Assembly (NCBI RefSeq): GCF_900155525.1
Contig: NZ_LT706952.1
Coordinates: 354,256 to 418,255, forward strand
Origin: Mailhella massiliensis
GTDB taxonomy: Bacteria; Desulfobacterota; Desulfovibrionia; Desulfovibrionales; Desulfovibrionaceae
DNA: 64,000 bases
Direction: 5' to 3'
Made by a program: the position numbers and the translations under genes. The notes below the pieces were generated by a model that did not search any database, had not been told where the DNA came from, and saw only the letters and a list, made by a program, of their open reading frames with translations. The first letter of the stretch is position 1. Each line of letters starts with the position of its first letter. Shown piece by piece: positions 1 through 9,235 of the stretch.

Positions 1-129
1 CCGGCGCAGGGCCGGAGGAAACGGCACGGCGGAAGCCCCTCTGCCGCAGGCCGGCCCCTGGCCGGGTCGTCATGCCGCGGAGCCGAGCCCTGGGGCAATG
101 GGGAGCCGGGCCTTTTTCCGCGGGCCGGG

Positions 130-1338
130 TCAGGCGTTTTCGGCGCTTTTTCTGCGGCGCAGGCCGGGAGCCACGAATATTAAAAAGATGGCGAGGGAGA
201 CAATCTGGCCCAGCGCGCCCACGCGGTAGGCGGCGGCCATGCCCAGAAAGTCGGCGATGATGCCGCCGCTGACGAGGGCGAGGAAAATGCCGCCGTCCAT
301 GCCGGTGAAGTACATGGAATTGGCCACGCCGCGCCTGTTCTTTTCCGCAAGCTGCACGAGAATGGTCTGAAAGCTCGGGGTGAGCGCGCCCATGGAGATG
401 CCGAGCAGCGCGCCGCAGGATACGAAGACCGCGGGGGAGGTGGTGGAGGTGAGCAGCAGCACGCCGGCCATGGTGACGACTTCCGCAGTACAGACCAGAT
501 GCACCATGAAGCCGTGATCGGAAATATAGCCGGAAAAGAGGCGGCTGGCCATGAGCCCCAGCCCCATGAAGAGGAAATAGAGGCCCGCATGGTCGTCGAG
601 GCCGTGTTCCCGGGCCAGCACGGAAAGGAAGTTGACGATCATGCCCTGCATGAAGGCCACGATGAGCAGGGCGATGAGCGCGTACAGGCCGCTTTTCATG
701 AAGAACATGTCGGGCGTGAGCTTTTTGCGTTCGGGCATGAGCTGCCTGCCGGGCTGCAGCATGAACTGGAACACGGCTCCGGCCAGAGCAAAGAGGGAGG
801 GCACCAGGAACGCGGCGGCGTAGGAGAAGGTTTCCGCCGCAAAAAGCCCCAGCATGGGGCCGAATATCATGCCGAGCGACACCGTGCTGCTGAAGATGCC
901 TATGCCCGTTCCTATTCTGCCTTCGGGCATGAAATCCACGGCAAGGGTGGCCTGCGAAGTGGTCATGCAGGAAAAGGCCATGCCGTGCAGCAGGCGTATG
1001 AACATGAAGAGCACCACCCCGGCCGCCGCAAGGCAGAGGGGGAAGAGCGCCGCGCAGCACAGCGTGGAGAAGATGAGCACATGCCGCCTGTTGAATCTGT
1101 CGGCAATGAGGCCGGAGAAGGGGCGGAAGAGCAGGGCCACCAGCGGGAACACGGCGAGCGCCGCGCCCATGATGCTTTTGGGACAGTGCATGTCATCCAT
1201 GAGGTAGAGGGGAAGCACCGGCATGATGGAATAGCCCGCCATGCAGGTGCAGAGGTTGGCGAGGCAGATGAGGGAGAAATTCCGGGTAAACAGCGTCTGC
1301 CCGGAACGGGCGTTTTTTTCGGGAGCAGGCGTATTCAT
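130..1338 (-). CDS. MFS transporter, 12-TM type
   Basis: A 402-residue inner-membrane protein with about twelve hydrophobic segments. The loop after the second helix reads GLIADRFNRRHVL, the conserved motif A of the major facilitator superfamily, so it is very probably a proton-coupled exporter or importer; the substrate cannot be read from the sequence. The start ATG at 1338 has an AAGGATG ribosome site on the minus strand. It lies downstream of sbcDC on the same strand, 173 bp beyond the sbcC stop, so it may be transcribed separately. The family is certain; the substrate is unknown. Confidence 0.85.
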   Translation of the reverse strand: MNTPAPEKNARSGQTLFTRNFSLICLANLCTCMAGYSIMPVLPLYLMDDMHCPKSIMGAALAVFPLVALLFRPFSGLIADRFNRRHVLIFSTLCCAALFPLCLAAAGVVLFMFIRLLHGMAFSCMTTSQATLAVDFMPEGRIGTGIGIFSSTVSLGMIFGPMLGLFAAETFSYAAAFLVPSLFALAGAVFQFMLQPGRQLMPERKKLTPDMFFMKSGLYALIALLIVAFMQGMIVNFLSVLAREHGLDDHAGLYFLFMGLGLMASRLFSGYISDHGFMVHLVCTAEVVTMAGVLLLTSTTSPAVFVSCGALLGISMGALTPSFQTILVQLAEKNRRGVANSMYFTGMDGGIFLALVSGGIIADFLGMAAAYRVGALGQIVSLAIFLIFVAPGLRRRKSAENA

Positions 1339-1511
1339 GGAGCATCCTTATAACGGAAAGGCCGTGCATATAGAAAGGCGTCGGAAAAGAGTCTGATTTT
1401 TTCCCATCATACGCATGAGGGCGCAGGGCCGCAAGGGAGTCCGGCGTCTTTTCTTTCTGCTCCGGGCCGCGGAGCGCACGGAAAGGCCGGGGGCGGCACC
1501 CGGCCCCGTAC

Positions 1512-4500
1512 TCACGGTTTTTCCGCTTTCCTGCCCCCGCTCACGCCGGGACCGGAAAGACGGCTTCTGCCGTTGCCCGCCGGTTCCACGGCTATCTGCA
1601 CCGGCACTCTGTCGCGCACGGCCTGCACGTGGGAGATGATGCCTATCACCTTGCCCTTCTCATGCAGGGCGGAGAGCATGTCCAGCGCGGTGTTCAGGGC
1701 CTCTTCGTCCAGCGTGCCGAAGCCTTCGTCGAGGAACACGGAATCCACGCGCACGTTGCGCCCCGCCATCTGCGCCAGCGCCAGCGCGAGCGCCAGACTG
1801 ACGAGAAAGCTCTCCCCGCCGGAAAGGTTGCGCGAGGAACGCACCGTATCGGCCTGATAGCGGTCGATGACGTTGAGGGTGAGCGCCTCTTCGGTGCTGT
1901 GGGTCAGTTCGTAACGGTCGGTCATCAGGGCAAGCTGGCGGTTGGCCAGCCTGAGAAGCGCGCGGAAGGTGAGTTCCTGCGCGTAGTTGCGGAATTTCTT
2001 GCCGTCGGCGGAACCGATGAGGTCGTCCAGCGCCTTCCAGCGGCGGCACAGGGCCGCCTGCGCCTCGCGGCGTTCGCGCAGGGCCCGCTGCTCCTTTTTC
2101 CCCACGGCGTCGGCGCGCAGGATTTCCCGTATGCCGCCGAGTTTTGCAAGCGCTTCCTCCCTTTGGCGGCACGTTTCCTCCAGTTGCCGGGCGCATTCCT
2201 CTGCGGCGACAGGCGGAAGCTCCATGCCTTCCCTGCGGGCGGAAAGCTCGCGGCTGCGGGCCGCAATTTCCACCCCGCGCGCCTCAAGGGCCTTTTCCTG
2301 CTCTTCCAGCCGGAGCAGGGCGTCGGCGGGCATGAGGGCGGCGCGCAGGGCGTTTTCGTCGGCAAAGCCCGCTTCGGCAAGGCCGCGGGCCAGATCCGCT
2401 TCCATGAGAAGGAGCGTTTCCGCCCGGCGGGCAAGGCGCTCCTCCAGCACGGCAAGGGTGTTTTCCGCCTGTTCATGGGCGCTTTTCGCGCTTTCCGCCT
2501 CGCGCAGAAGGCGCGCCTCCTCTTCCTCCCGGGCGCGCAGCAGAAGCCGGGCCTTTTCCTCCTCCTGCGCGGGATGGCGCAGGCCGAAAAGTTCGCGCCG
2601 GGTCCCGGCAAGGGCGCGGCATTCCTCCTGCCTGAGGGCAAGGGTGTTTCTGCCTTCCTCATACGCGGCGGAGGCGGCGGCCAGCGTTTCCGCGAGCGAG
2701 GCCAGGGCGGAGGTCATCTCGTCCCTTTTTCGGCGCGCCTCTTCCTCCTCCCTGCCCAGGGCAAGGTAGGCGTCGCGCCGCGCTTCCAGAGCGCGCAGGG
2801 CGCTTTCCATGTCTTTCGTGGCGGAGGCCTGCGCTCCGAAGGGTGCCAGATCGCGGCAGAGAGCCTCGCGGCCTTCGCGGCAGAGTTCTTCGCTCCGGGC
2901 CCGGGCGCTTTCCAGACTGCGCGCCTCCGTTTCCAGGCGGAGCAGCTCCTTTTCCAGCGCAAGGGATGCGCCGAGGGCCTCCCCGCGCCTTTTCTCCAGC
3001 GCTTCCCGCGCTTCCCGGGCGTGTTTTTCCTCTTCTTCCCGCTTCTGCGCTTCCGTCAGCAGGCGGGAGACGGCGGCCCATGCGCCTGCCGTGCCGGTGC
3101 GCAGCGTATCCAGAAGCGGCGGCAGCGCGGCGGCGTTTTCCGCAACGGCCAGCGCGCCGACGATGTCCTTTTGCAACGCTTCTTCCTCTTCGGCCGTGCC
3201 GAAGGAACCGTTCAGCGGAAAAAGCGCCCGCATTTCCCCGCCGAGGCGTCCGGCAAGGTCGTGAAGCTCCGCCCCAAGCTCCTGCCGGGCGTTTTCGGCG
3301 TGCACCACGTCCCTTTCATGGGCGGCAAGGGCGGCGGTAAGCGCTTCCAGCCGCTGTTCCAGCCGCGCGGCCTCGTCTTCTCCGCCCGGTTCCGCAGGGG
3401 GCAGGCCCTGGGCGAAGGGATGATGCAGGCTCCCGCACAGGGGGCAGGCTTCCCCTTCCCGGAGGCGCTGCCGCTCCTTTTCGTAATTTTTGATTCTGGC
3501 CCGCAGAAAAAGGGCTTCGCGCAGGGCCGCCAGCGTGGCGCGGCCGGAGGCGAGTTCCTGCCGTTCGCGCTCAAGGGCGAGGGCAAGTTCCTTTTCCCTG
3601 CCGGCAAGCTCCGTTTCCCTTGCCCGGCGTTCAAGGATGCGGCGGGCGCATTCCCGCGCCGTGTCGATATGCGCAAGGCGGGAAAAGAGCTCCTCCTTCC
3701 GCGCGCGGTGAAAGTCCATGTCCCGCCCGGCAAGAAGGGCCTGCTTCTTTTCGCAGGCCGTGCGCCGCTCCTCTTCCCTGCGGGCGGATTCCTCTTCCAG
3801 CAGCAGGGCGGCGCGCCTTTTCTCCTCCAGCGCGGCAAGGTGCTGCGCCTGCGCCTTCTTTTTTTCTTCCAGAGAGGCTAGGGCGGCTGCGTGTTCCGCT
3901 TCCCGCTCCTTCAGCCGGACAAGCCGCTGGCGGAGCGCGCCGAGCGCTTCCTGAAGCGCGGCGTCTGCGGCGCAGGCCCTGCGCCTTTCTTCCATTTCCC
4001 GCAGGGCGCTTTCCTGCCGCGCGCGGCGGCTCTGGAGCGCGTCGCGTTCCTTTTCCCTCAGGGCGAGGGCGTTTTTTCTGTTTTCCAGCTCAAGGGAAAG
4101 GGCGGCGATATCCCGTCCCCGGGCGGCGAGGTCATCGTCCATGGCGCGCACGCGGGCGCAGGTTTCCCGCAGGGCGGCCGTGGCCTCCCGCTGTTCGGCA
4201 AGGCTTTTCCGACATGCGGCAAGGGCCTTTTCCGCCTCCTTTCTGCGCGCGTCGAGCTTCGGGCTTTCGTTTCGGCAGAAAAGCTGCTGCGCCGTATCCT
4301 TCGCCTGTTCCTCGCGCCGTATGGAGGCGGCCTCCAGCCTGCCCGCAAGCGAACGGGCCCGCCGCGCCCTTTCCAGACGGGCCTTTTCCGGCGCAAAGGC
4401 CTCCCTTTCCTGCTGGAAGCGTTCCTTTTCCGCGGCAAGCGCCGCTTCCGCGCGTGCCAGAACATCAGCCTGTTCATGGCGCGTCAGGTATTCCCGAAGC

Positions 4501-5216
4501 TCGTTCTCCCTGCGGGCGAGCGTTTCGCCCGCCTTCTTCAGCGCCGCCGCGCGCAGGGAAAGTTCCTTTTCCTCCTCGTGGGGCAGCAGGTTCTTTCCGT
4601 TCAGTTCCGCATCCAGCTCCGCAAGCTTCTGCGCTTCCTGCTTGTTGCGGAGAAACACGCGTCGGGAAATGTCGCTGTAGATTTCCGTGCCCGTTATCTG
4701 TTCCAGCAGCGGCGCGCGCCGGTCGCCGTCCGCCAGCAGGAAGGAGGCGAACTGCCCCTGCGCCAGCAGCATGGACTGCGTGAAGCGCCCGAAATCCATG
4801 CCCGTGATGCGCTGCACCTGTTCCGCCACATCCGTGGTTTTTTCCGCAAGGCACACGCCCCCGGCGTCGTACAGGCGGTGGCGCGGCTGCTGAAGATTGC
4901 CGGAAACCTTTTTTCCCGCCCTTGCCTGGCTCCAGGAACAGGTGAACGTGCCCGCCCTGGTGCGGAAGGTGACTTCCGCCGCGCAGTCCGCCGTATGGCG
5001 CGACATGATTTCGTTGCCGCTTTTGGTGATTTTGGCCAGCCGCGGCGTGGAACCGTAGAGCGCAAGGCATACGGCGTCCAGTATGGTGCTCTTGCCCGCG
5101 CCCGTGGGCCCCGTGATGGCGAAAATGCCGCCCTCGTATTCCGGGCCGTCCAGGCGCACGTTCCAGTTGCCGGTAAGGGAATTGAGGTTGCGTATATGTA
5201 TGCTCAGGATGCGCAT
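1512..5216 (-). CDS. sbcC: Exonuclease SbcCD, ATPase subunit SbcC
   Basis: A 1234-residue SMC/Rad50-like ATPase that works with SbcD to cleave hairpins and blocked DNA ends. The Walker A motif GPTGAGKST lies near residue 38. Two very long Glu/Arg/Ala-rich coiled coils flank a zinc hook, CPLC, at about residue 591. The C-terminal head has the ABC signature LSGGESF and Walker B with VFLDEGFGTLDE. The length is a little above the usual 1050-1150 residues, mostly in the coiled coil. The start at 5216 overlaps the sbcD stop by 13 nt, so translation is probably coupled. Confidence 0.95.
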   Translation of the reverse strand: MRILSIHIRNLNSLTGNWNVRLDGPEYEGGIFAITGPTGAGKSTILDAVCLALYGSTPRLAKITKSGNEIMSRHTADCAAEVTFRTRAGTFTCSWSQARAGKKVSGNLQQPRHRLYDAGGVCLAEKTTDVAEQVQRITGMDFGRFTQSMLLAQGQFASFLLADGDRRAPLLEQITGTEIYSDISRRVFLRNKQEAQKLAELDAELNGKNLLPHEEEKELSLRAAALKKAGETLARRENELREYLTRHEQADVLARAEAALAAEKERFQQEREAFAPEKARLERARRARSLAGRLEAASIRREEQAKDTAQQLFCRNESPKLDARRKEAEKALAACRKSLAEQREATAALRETCARVRAMDDDLAARGRDIAALSLELENRKNALALREKERDALQSRRARQESALREMEERRRACAADAALQEALGALRQRLVRLKEREAEHAAALASLEEKKKAQAQHLAALEEKRRAALLLEEESARREEERRTACEKKQALLAGRDMDFHRARKEELFSRLAHIDTARECARRILERRARETELAGREKELALALERERQELASGRATLAALREALFLRARIKNYEKERQRLREGEACPLCGSLHHPFAQGLPPAEPGGEDEAARLEQRLEALTAALAAHERDVVHAENARQELGAELHDLAGRLGGEMRALFPLNGSFGTAEEEEALQKDIVGALAVAENAAALPPLLDTLRTGTAGAWAAVSRLLTEAQKREEEEKHAREAREALEKRRGEALGASLALEKELLRLETEARSLESARARSEELCREGREALCRDLAPFGAQASATKDMESALRALEARRDAYLALGREEEEARRKRDEMTSALASLAETLAAASAAYEEGRNTLALRQEECRALAGTRRELFGLRHPAQEEEKARLLLRAREEEEARLLREAESAKSAHEQAENTLAVLEERLARRAETLLLMEADLARGLAEAGFADENALRAALMPADALLRLEEQEKALEARGVEIAARSRELSARREGMELPPVAAEECARQLEETCRQREEALAKLGGIREILRADAVGKKEQRALRERREAQAALCRRWKALDDLIGSADGKKFRNYAQELTFRALLRLANRQLALMTDRYELTHSTEEALTLNVIDRYQADTVRSSRNLSGGESFLVSLALALALAQMAGRNVRVDSVFLDEGFGTLDEEALNTALDMLSALHEKGKVIGIISHVQAVRDRVPVQIAVEPAGNGRSRLSGPGVSGGRKAEKP

Positions 5217-6439
5217 GGGCCTTCCTCTCCGTTTTCGGGCATGGCGAGCACCTCTTTGTACAGGGCGCGCAGTTCTTCCAGTTTCGGGTCGGCGGGGTCG
5301 GCGTCGGGGAAGGCCTCCTTCAGCCTCCTCTCAAACACGTCCTCCACGCCCATGTCTTCCAGCGTTTCCTGCTGAGGGTCGGCCTCCATGCCTTCGGGCA
5401 GCAGGCGGAAGTTGCGTATGCGCAGCACCTCCAGTCCTCCCCCGGTATGCGCCTCCACCCTGTCCCGCAGGTCGGCGACGCGCTCCGTGCCCGTGTACGT
5501 CACTTCCGCCCATATGCTTTCCTTCCGTGCGGAAAGCTCCGCAAGGCGCTGTTCAATGGCGTCAAGGTCGCCTTCCACGCTTTCCAGACGCCGGAACACG
5601 GGCACGGGCACGCCTTCCGACATCACCTGCGCGCCCCGGCTTTCCAGCAGGCGCACTTCCTTGGGCCGCCGCGCCTCGCCGAAGCTCATGGGCAGGGGCG
5701 AACCCGAATAGCGTATGTTCTCCCTGCCCCCCGCCTTCTGCGGCAGGTGCAGATGCCCGAGGGCCACATAGTCGAAACTTTCCGGGAAAATGCCCGCGTC
5801 CACCTGCCCGAGCGAGCCCACGCGCAGATCACGCACCCCTTCGCTGAGCGCGCATCCGGCCGCAAAAAGGTGCCCCATGGCCACCACGGGAATGTCGCGC
5901 CCCGCGCGCAGCCTTTCCGCCTGCAGGGCGGCTTTGCGGTAATGTTCCCTCATGCCTTCGGCCATGAGCCTGTCGCGCTCGTCCCGGCCTTCGCCTTCCC
6001 TTGCGCGGTACAGGTCTCTTTCCAGCAGAAAGGGTACGGCGCAGACAATGAGTTCCGGTTCGCCGTCGGGCCCGTTCAGCACAAGGACCTCGTCCTCCGC
6101 TTCCTTTGCCCGGCCCGTGACGTGAATGCCCATGACGGAAAGCAGCGTGTTCGGCGCATCCAGAAACGCGGGGGAATCGTGATTGCCCGCCACCACCACC
6201 ACATGGCGGCAGGGGCTGGAAGGGGCGAGCACCTCGCCCAGAAAGCGGTAATACATTTCCTGCGCGCGCGTGCCGGGGAGCGCGCTGTCGAACACGTCTC
6301 CGGCAATAAGCAGCGCTTCCACGCGCCTTTCGTGCACAAGCTGCCCGAGCCAGGCGAGAAAGGCCTGAAATTCCTCGCTGCGTCGCTTGCCGTAAAGCTG
6401 ATGACCGAGATGCCAGTCGGAAGTATGGAGTATGTTCAT
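5204..6439 (-). CDS. sbcD: Exonuclease SbcCD, nuclease subunit SbcD
   Basis: A 411-residue Mre11-type metallophosphoesterase, the nuclease half of SbcCD. The phosphoesterase motifs appear in order: HTSDWHLGHQ at the N-terminus, GDVFDS, GNHDS and GHLH. Longer upstream in-frame reading exists, but the ATG at 6439 begins exactly at the conserved MNILHTSDWHLGH and the upstream part is low-complexity Arg/Ala/Pro translation of GC-rich spacer, so it is excluded. It is the first gene of the sbcDC pair. Confidence 0.95.
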   Translation of the reverse strand: MNILHTSDWHLGHQLYGKRRSEEFQAFLAWLGQLVHERRVEALLIAGDVFDSALPGTRAQEMYYRFLGEVLAPSSPCRHVVVVAGNHDSPAFLDAPNTLLSVMGIHVTGRAKEAEDEVLVLNGPDGEPELIVCAVPFLLERDLYRAREGEGRDERDRLMAEGMREHYRKAALQAERLRAGRDIPVVAMGHLFAAGCALSEGVRDLRVGSLGQVDAGIFPESFDYVALGHLHLPQKAGGRENIRYSGSPLPMSFGEARRPKEVRLLESRGAQVMSEGVPVPVFRRLESVEGDLDAIEQRLAELSARKESIWAEVTYTGTERVADLRDRVEAHTGGGLEVLRIRNFRLLPEGMEADPQQETLEDMGVEDVFERRLKEAFPDADPADPKLEELRALYKEVLAMPENGEEGPCAS

Positions 6440-6582
6440 GATTCCTGCCCGGAATATCTTGCGGGTAAAGGGTTCGGAAGGCCGCGCCGCCGCAGGGGGC
6501 CGCGCCGTGGCGGAACGTGGGCAAAGGCGGGAGGCGGCCCCCATGCTTATCAGGCGGGCGCGCCGCCGCATCCGGCAGGCGC

Positions 6583-6695
6583 GCCCGGGGGAAGCCGTCC
6601 GGGCGTACTCTTCATGTTCCCCGTGCGCGGCGGGGGAAAGACGCGGGGCAGGGGATGCATCCGGCCAGCGCATCGAGCGTGCCGCGTACCGTGCG
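6583..6695. repeat. Direct repeat, copy 1 of 2 (about 112 bp)
   Basis: Starts GCCCGGGGGAAGCCGTCC. It matches 6931-7042 over its whole length except one extra G in the GGGGG run and a few substitutions near the right end. No ORF or ribosome site is associated with it. Confidence 0.85.
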
Positions 6696-6930
6696 GATGC
6701 AGAGGGTCATGCCCGTATCCGGCAGGCGGGGGGGGAGCGGCTCCGTGCCGCCGCATCCGGCAGAAGGCGGCCCGCGGAGCCGGGGAAATACGTCTTTTCT
6801 GCGCCGCCCTGGCCGGGGCTGCGCCTGCTTTTTTTCGTCATGAACGGGGCAGGCGAAAAAACGCCTTCATGCCTTCCCTTCGTGTCGGGCGCGGGAGGGG
6901 CGGACGTGGCGGGAAGGCGGACGGGCGGCC

Positions 6931-7042
6931 GCCCGGGGGAAGCCGTCCGGGCGTACTCTTCATGTTCCCCGTGCGCGGCGGGGAAAGACGCGGGGCAGGG
7001 GATGCATCCGGCCCGCGCATCGTGCGTGCCGCGTGCCGTGCG
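6931..7042. repeat. Direct repeat, copy 2 of 2 (about 112 bp)
   Basis: Second copy of the repeat at 6583-6695, in the same orientation, 348 bp further on. The last 25 bp are more diverged than the first 85. Confidence 0.85.
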
Positions 7043-7100
7043 TTCCCGCTGCGGGGGGACGCACATACGGCCTGCGCCCTTCTGTGCCGTGATGTTTTGT

Positions 7101-7135
7101 GAAAAAAAGCGGGAACTTCCTGAGAAGTTCCCGCT
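7101..7135 (-). terminator. Rho-independent terminator of the small membrane-protein gene
   Basis: Minus-strand stem of ten perfect pairs (GCGGGAACTT with its complement) and a 6-nt loop, followed by seven T. It lies 37 bp beyond the stop of the gene at 7173-7265. Confidence 0.85.
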
Positions 7136-7172
7136 TCCGGGTGCGATATAAAGCCTGTGAGGGCCGGATGTT

Positions 7173-7265
7173 TTACTTGTAGACCCGAGAGGCAAAGATG
7201 CCGAGGCACACGACAACAGCCATAAGAACGGCACAAATGCTCAGTACCAGAGATCCGAGTTCCAT
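7173..7265 (-). CDS. 30-residue single-pass membrane protein
   Basis: A very short gene that is easy to miss. Its product starts MELGSLVLSICAV and continues through one hydrophobic helix (about residues 5-24) to a basic C-terminus ending SRVYK. Support is good for so small an ORF: AAGGAGG ribosome site at ideal spacing before the ATG, a strong terminator right after the stop, and an AT-rich upstream region suited to a promoter. It resembles in size and layout the small helper subunits of membrane complexes (CydX, KdpF, transporter small subunits) but I cannot match it to any one of them. Function unknown. Confidence 0.75.
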   Translation of the reverse strand: MELGSLVLSICAVLMAVVVCLGIFASRVYK

Positions 7266-7440
7266 ACTATCCTCCTTAATTGTGTACAAGACAAACGTCA
7301 TCGCACATCATGGAACGGCGGGAATGCTATAGCACGCCTTGTCTTATAACAGACGCCGTCCATGTTTTTTTTAGAACATAGCAGGCGAATCTGTTAAAAA
7401 CAACCGATTTTTGAGAAAATTTTTTTATTTATATTACGCT

Positions 7441-7465
7441 GTTGTACCTGTGGAACAACTTTTTT
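7441..7465 (+). terminator. Orphan terminator-like hairpin
   Basis: GTTGT..ACAAC stem continued by an inner CC/GG after one mismatch, followed by six T. No plus-strand gene precedes it, so it may end a small RNA transcribed from the AT-rich region on its left. Confidence 0.4.
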
Positions 7466-7740
7466 CTCCTGTATGAAGTAATCTGTGAAAAGGCAATGTG
7501 AAAAAAAATAACGTCATGAAAAAGCTGAACAGCATTGTGTGAAAATGGATGTGTCAGGGAAAGAATCTCATGAAGTTGCAGGAAAAATATCATGTGAATT
7601 TTTTCTATAAGCATAATATGCGAAGATTTTCCATTTTTTATCATACACGATATGAAAATCACGGAGAAAATTTTTGTCTCTTCCCTTCACGCGCCGCCCT
7701 GCGGGCGTGCGCGCTGCGGCAGCGTACGCGGGGCGGGCAG

Positions 7741-7802
7741 TCCGGCGGGCGCGTTTTCCCGGAAGGGCGGGTCCGGCGGGCGCGTTTTCCCGGAAGGGCG
7801 GG
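7741..7802. repeat. Tandem repeat, two perfect 31-bp units
   Basis: Units 7741-7771 and 7772-7802, each starting TCCGGCGGGCGCG. Located in the GC-rich leader ahead of the GTPase gene. Only two units and no spacers, so not a CRISPR. Confidence 0.85.
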
Positions 7803-7958
7803 CGGACGTTTCCCCGGCCTTTTCCGGGCGGAAAGAAAGGCCGGGCAGGCCTCCTTTCCGGCGGGATTGTCCGCGTTTTCGCGGGGCTTGCCTTGAGCGG
7901 GCAATAGGGTATCTTCGGAAGACCGCCGGAACCGAGAACAAGGGACAGGAGTTGTGAC

Positions 7959-8972
7959 ATGGGCGAGTTTCGCGTGCCCGATACCGGGCTTCATATTCTT
8001 ATGCTGGGCTGCATGAGCTCCGGCAAATCCACGGTGCTCAACGCCCTGCTCGGGCGGGGCTCCTTCCCTGCGGGGAACAGGGCCACCACGGCCCAGATAT
8101 TCCGTATTCTGCACGACCCGTTCTGTACGGAAAACGTGTGCCGCAATCCCTCGGAAAGCGAAGCGTGGCATCCGCTCACGCTGGAGCGGCTGGCCTCCTA
8201 CAACGGTTCCATGAAGGAGAACGTGCCGGCGGACATTCATCTTCGCCTGCCGCATCTGGAAAAGAAGCGCCCCATCGTGTTCTACGATACGCCCGGTCCC
8301 AATACCAGCAAATACGGCGAACACCGGGGAGAAACCTACTTTGCGCTGGAAAGGCTGCCTCTCAGCCATATTTTTCTGGTGCTGGACATGGCGCAGCTGC
8401 ACACGCGCGATGAGGAGGCCCTGCTTCATGACATGGGCCGCGTGGCGAAGGAGCGCGGCGGCGTGCCCGTGCTCGTCATTCTGAACAAGGCCGACGTCAT
8501 CGACGTGGAAAAGGAATCCGTGACGGAAATCGTGACGGAAGTGCGCGATACCGTGGCGCAGCATGTGCCGGAAGGCACGCAGGTGGACGTGATTCCCCTC
8601 ATGGCCAAGGGCGCGGAGGTGTGGCGGCGCATGATAGACCGCGACAATCTTACCGTGTTCGAGGTGGAGTTCGGCCAGTATATCGACTGGCGGCTCTGCG
8701 AGGCCATGCGTGAGGCCGCCCTCATGCCGGAGAAGATCCGCGTGAGCGTGGCGGAGCAGATGGAGGAATGGCGCAGGCTCCAGAAGTTTTCCCAGGCCTT
8801 CCGTTCCTCGCTGGAATATCTGGCCAAGCGCGTGCATCCCGAAGCCGAGCTCGTCAACAAGAACGTGAGCAAGATTCTCGACTATGCCGACTGCCGCCGC
8901 GCCATCACCGCTTCCGGCATCGTGGCTCTTGAGGAATATATCGACATGCTTACCGTGCGGAGCGTTTGCTAG
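7959..8972 (+). CDS. Dynamin-like / TRAFAC-class GTPase
   Basis: A 337-residue soluble GTP-binding protein. The P-loop GCMSSGKST is at about residues 17-25, a Thr-Thr switch I (NRATTAQ) follows, G3 is DTPGP near residue 110 and G4 is NKAD near residue 177. The C-terminal 120 residues are helical, as in stand-alone bacterial dynamin-family proteins. The ATG has an ACAGGAG ribosome site. It is not obviously in an operon; the HD-domain gene follows after 263 bp. GTPase assignment is secure, dynamin membership is probable, cellular role unknown. Confidence 0.75.
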   Translation: MGEFRVPDTGLHILMLGCMSSGKSTVLNALLGRGSFPAGNRATTAQIFRILHDPFCTENVCRNPSESEAWHPLTLERLASYNGSMKENVPADIHLRLPHLEKKRPIVFYDTPGPNTSKYGEHRGETYFALERLPLSHIFLVLDMAQLHTRDEEALLHDMGRVAKERGGVPVLVILNKADVIDVEKESVTEIVTEVRDTVAQHVPEGTQVDVIPLMAKGAEVWRRMIDRDNLTVFEVEFGQYIDWRLCEAMREAALMPEKIRVSVAEQMEEWRRLQKFSQAFRSSLEYLAKRVHPEAELVNKNVSKILDYADCRRAITASGIVALEEYIDMLTVRSVC

Positions 8973-9235
8973 GCTCTGTTTCGGGCTTTTTCCGTTTTTC
9001 AAGGCGGAGAGCCGCCTTTCGCCGGAAAGCTCTTTTCCGGCGTATGCCTGCAGGATACGTGCCCCCGGCCGTTTGCGCCCGCCTTTTCCGGCGGAACGCT
9101 CCGGGCAGGCTGCCGCGCGCCTTCGGCCTTTCGCCTTCCGGCGCGGCCGGATGTTTTGCGTTCCGTTTCCGCCTTTTCCCCCTTTTTTGGGAAAGGCCTC
9201 CGTCCCTTCGGGGACAAACCATAAAGGAAGTGTTC

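Larger units (their letters stand above)
6440..7100. other. GC-rich gene-free stretch upstream of sbcD
   Basis: About 660 bp with no credible gene. It contains two copies of a 112-bp direct repeat (listed separately). All open frames here are Arg/Pro/Gly-rich, lack ribosome sites and look like a by-product of high GC. Confidence 0.6.
7266..7958. other. Divergent intergenic region, AT-rich half and GC-rich half
   Basis: About 690 bp between the small membrane-protein gene (minus) and the GTPase gene (plus). 7360-7670 is strongly AT-rich with an orphan plus-strand terminator; 7680-7900 is very GC-rich with a 2 x 31 bp tandem repeat. No convincing protein-coding gene. Confidence 0.6.

Noticed and set aside
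7741..7802. Tandem 31-bp repeat as a CRISPR
   Set aside because: Only two units, directly adjacent with no spacers, and no cas genes in the window.
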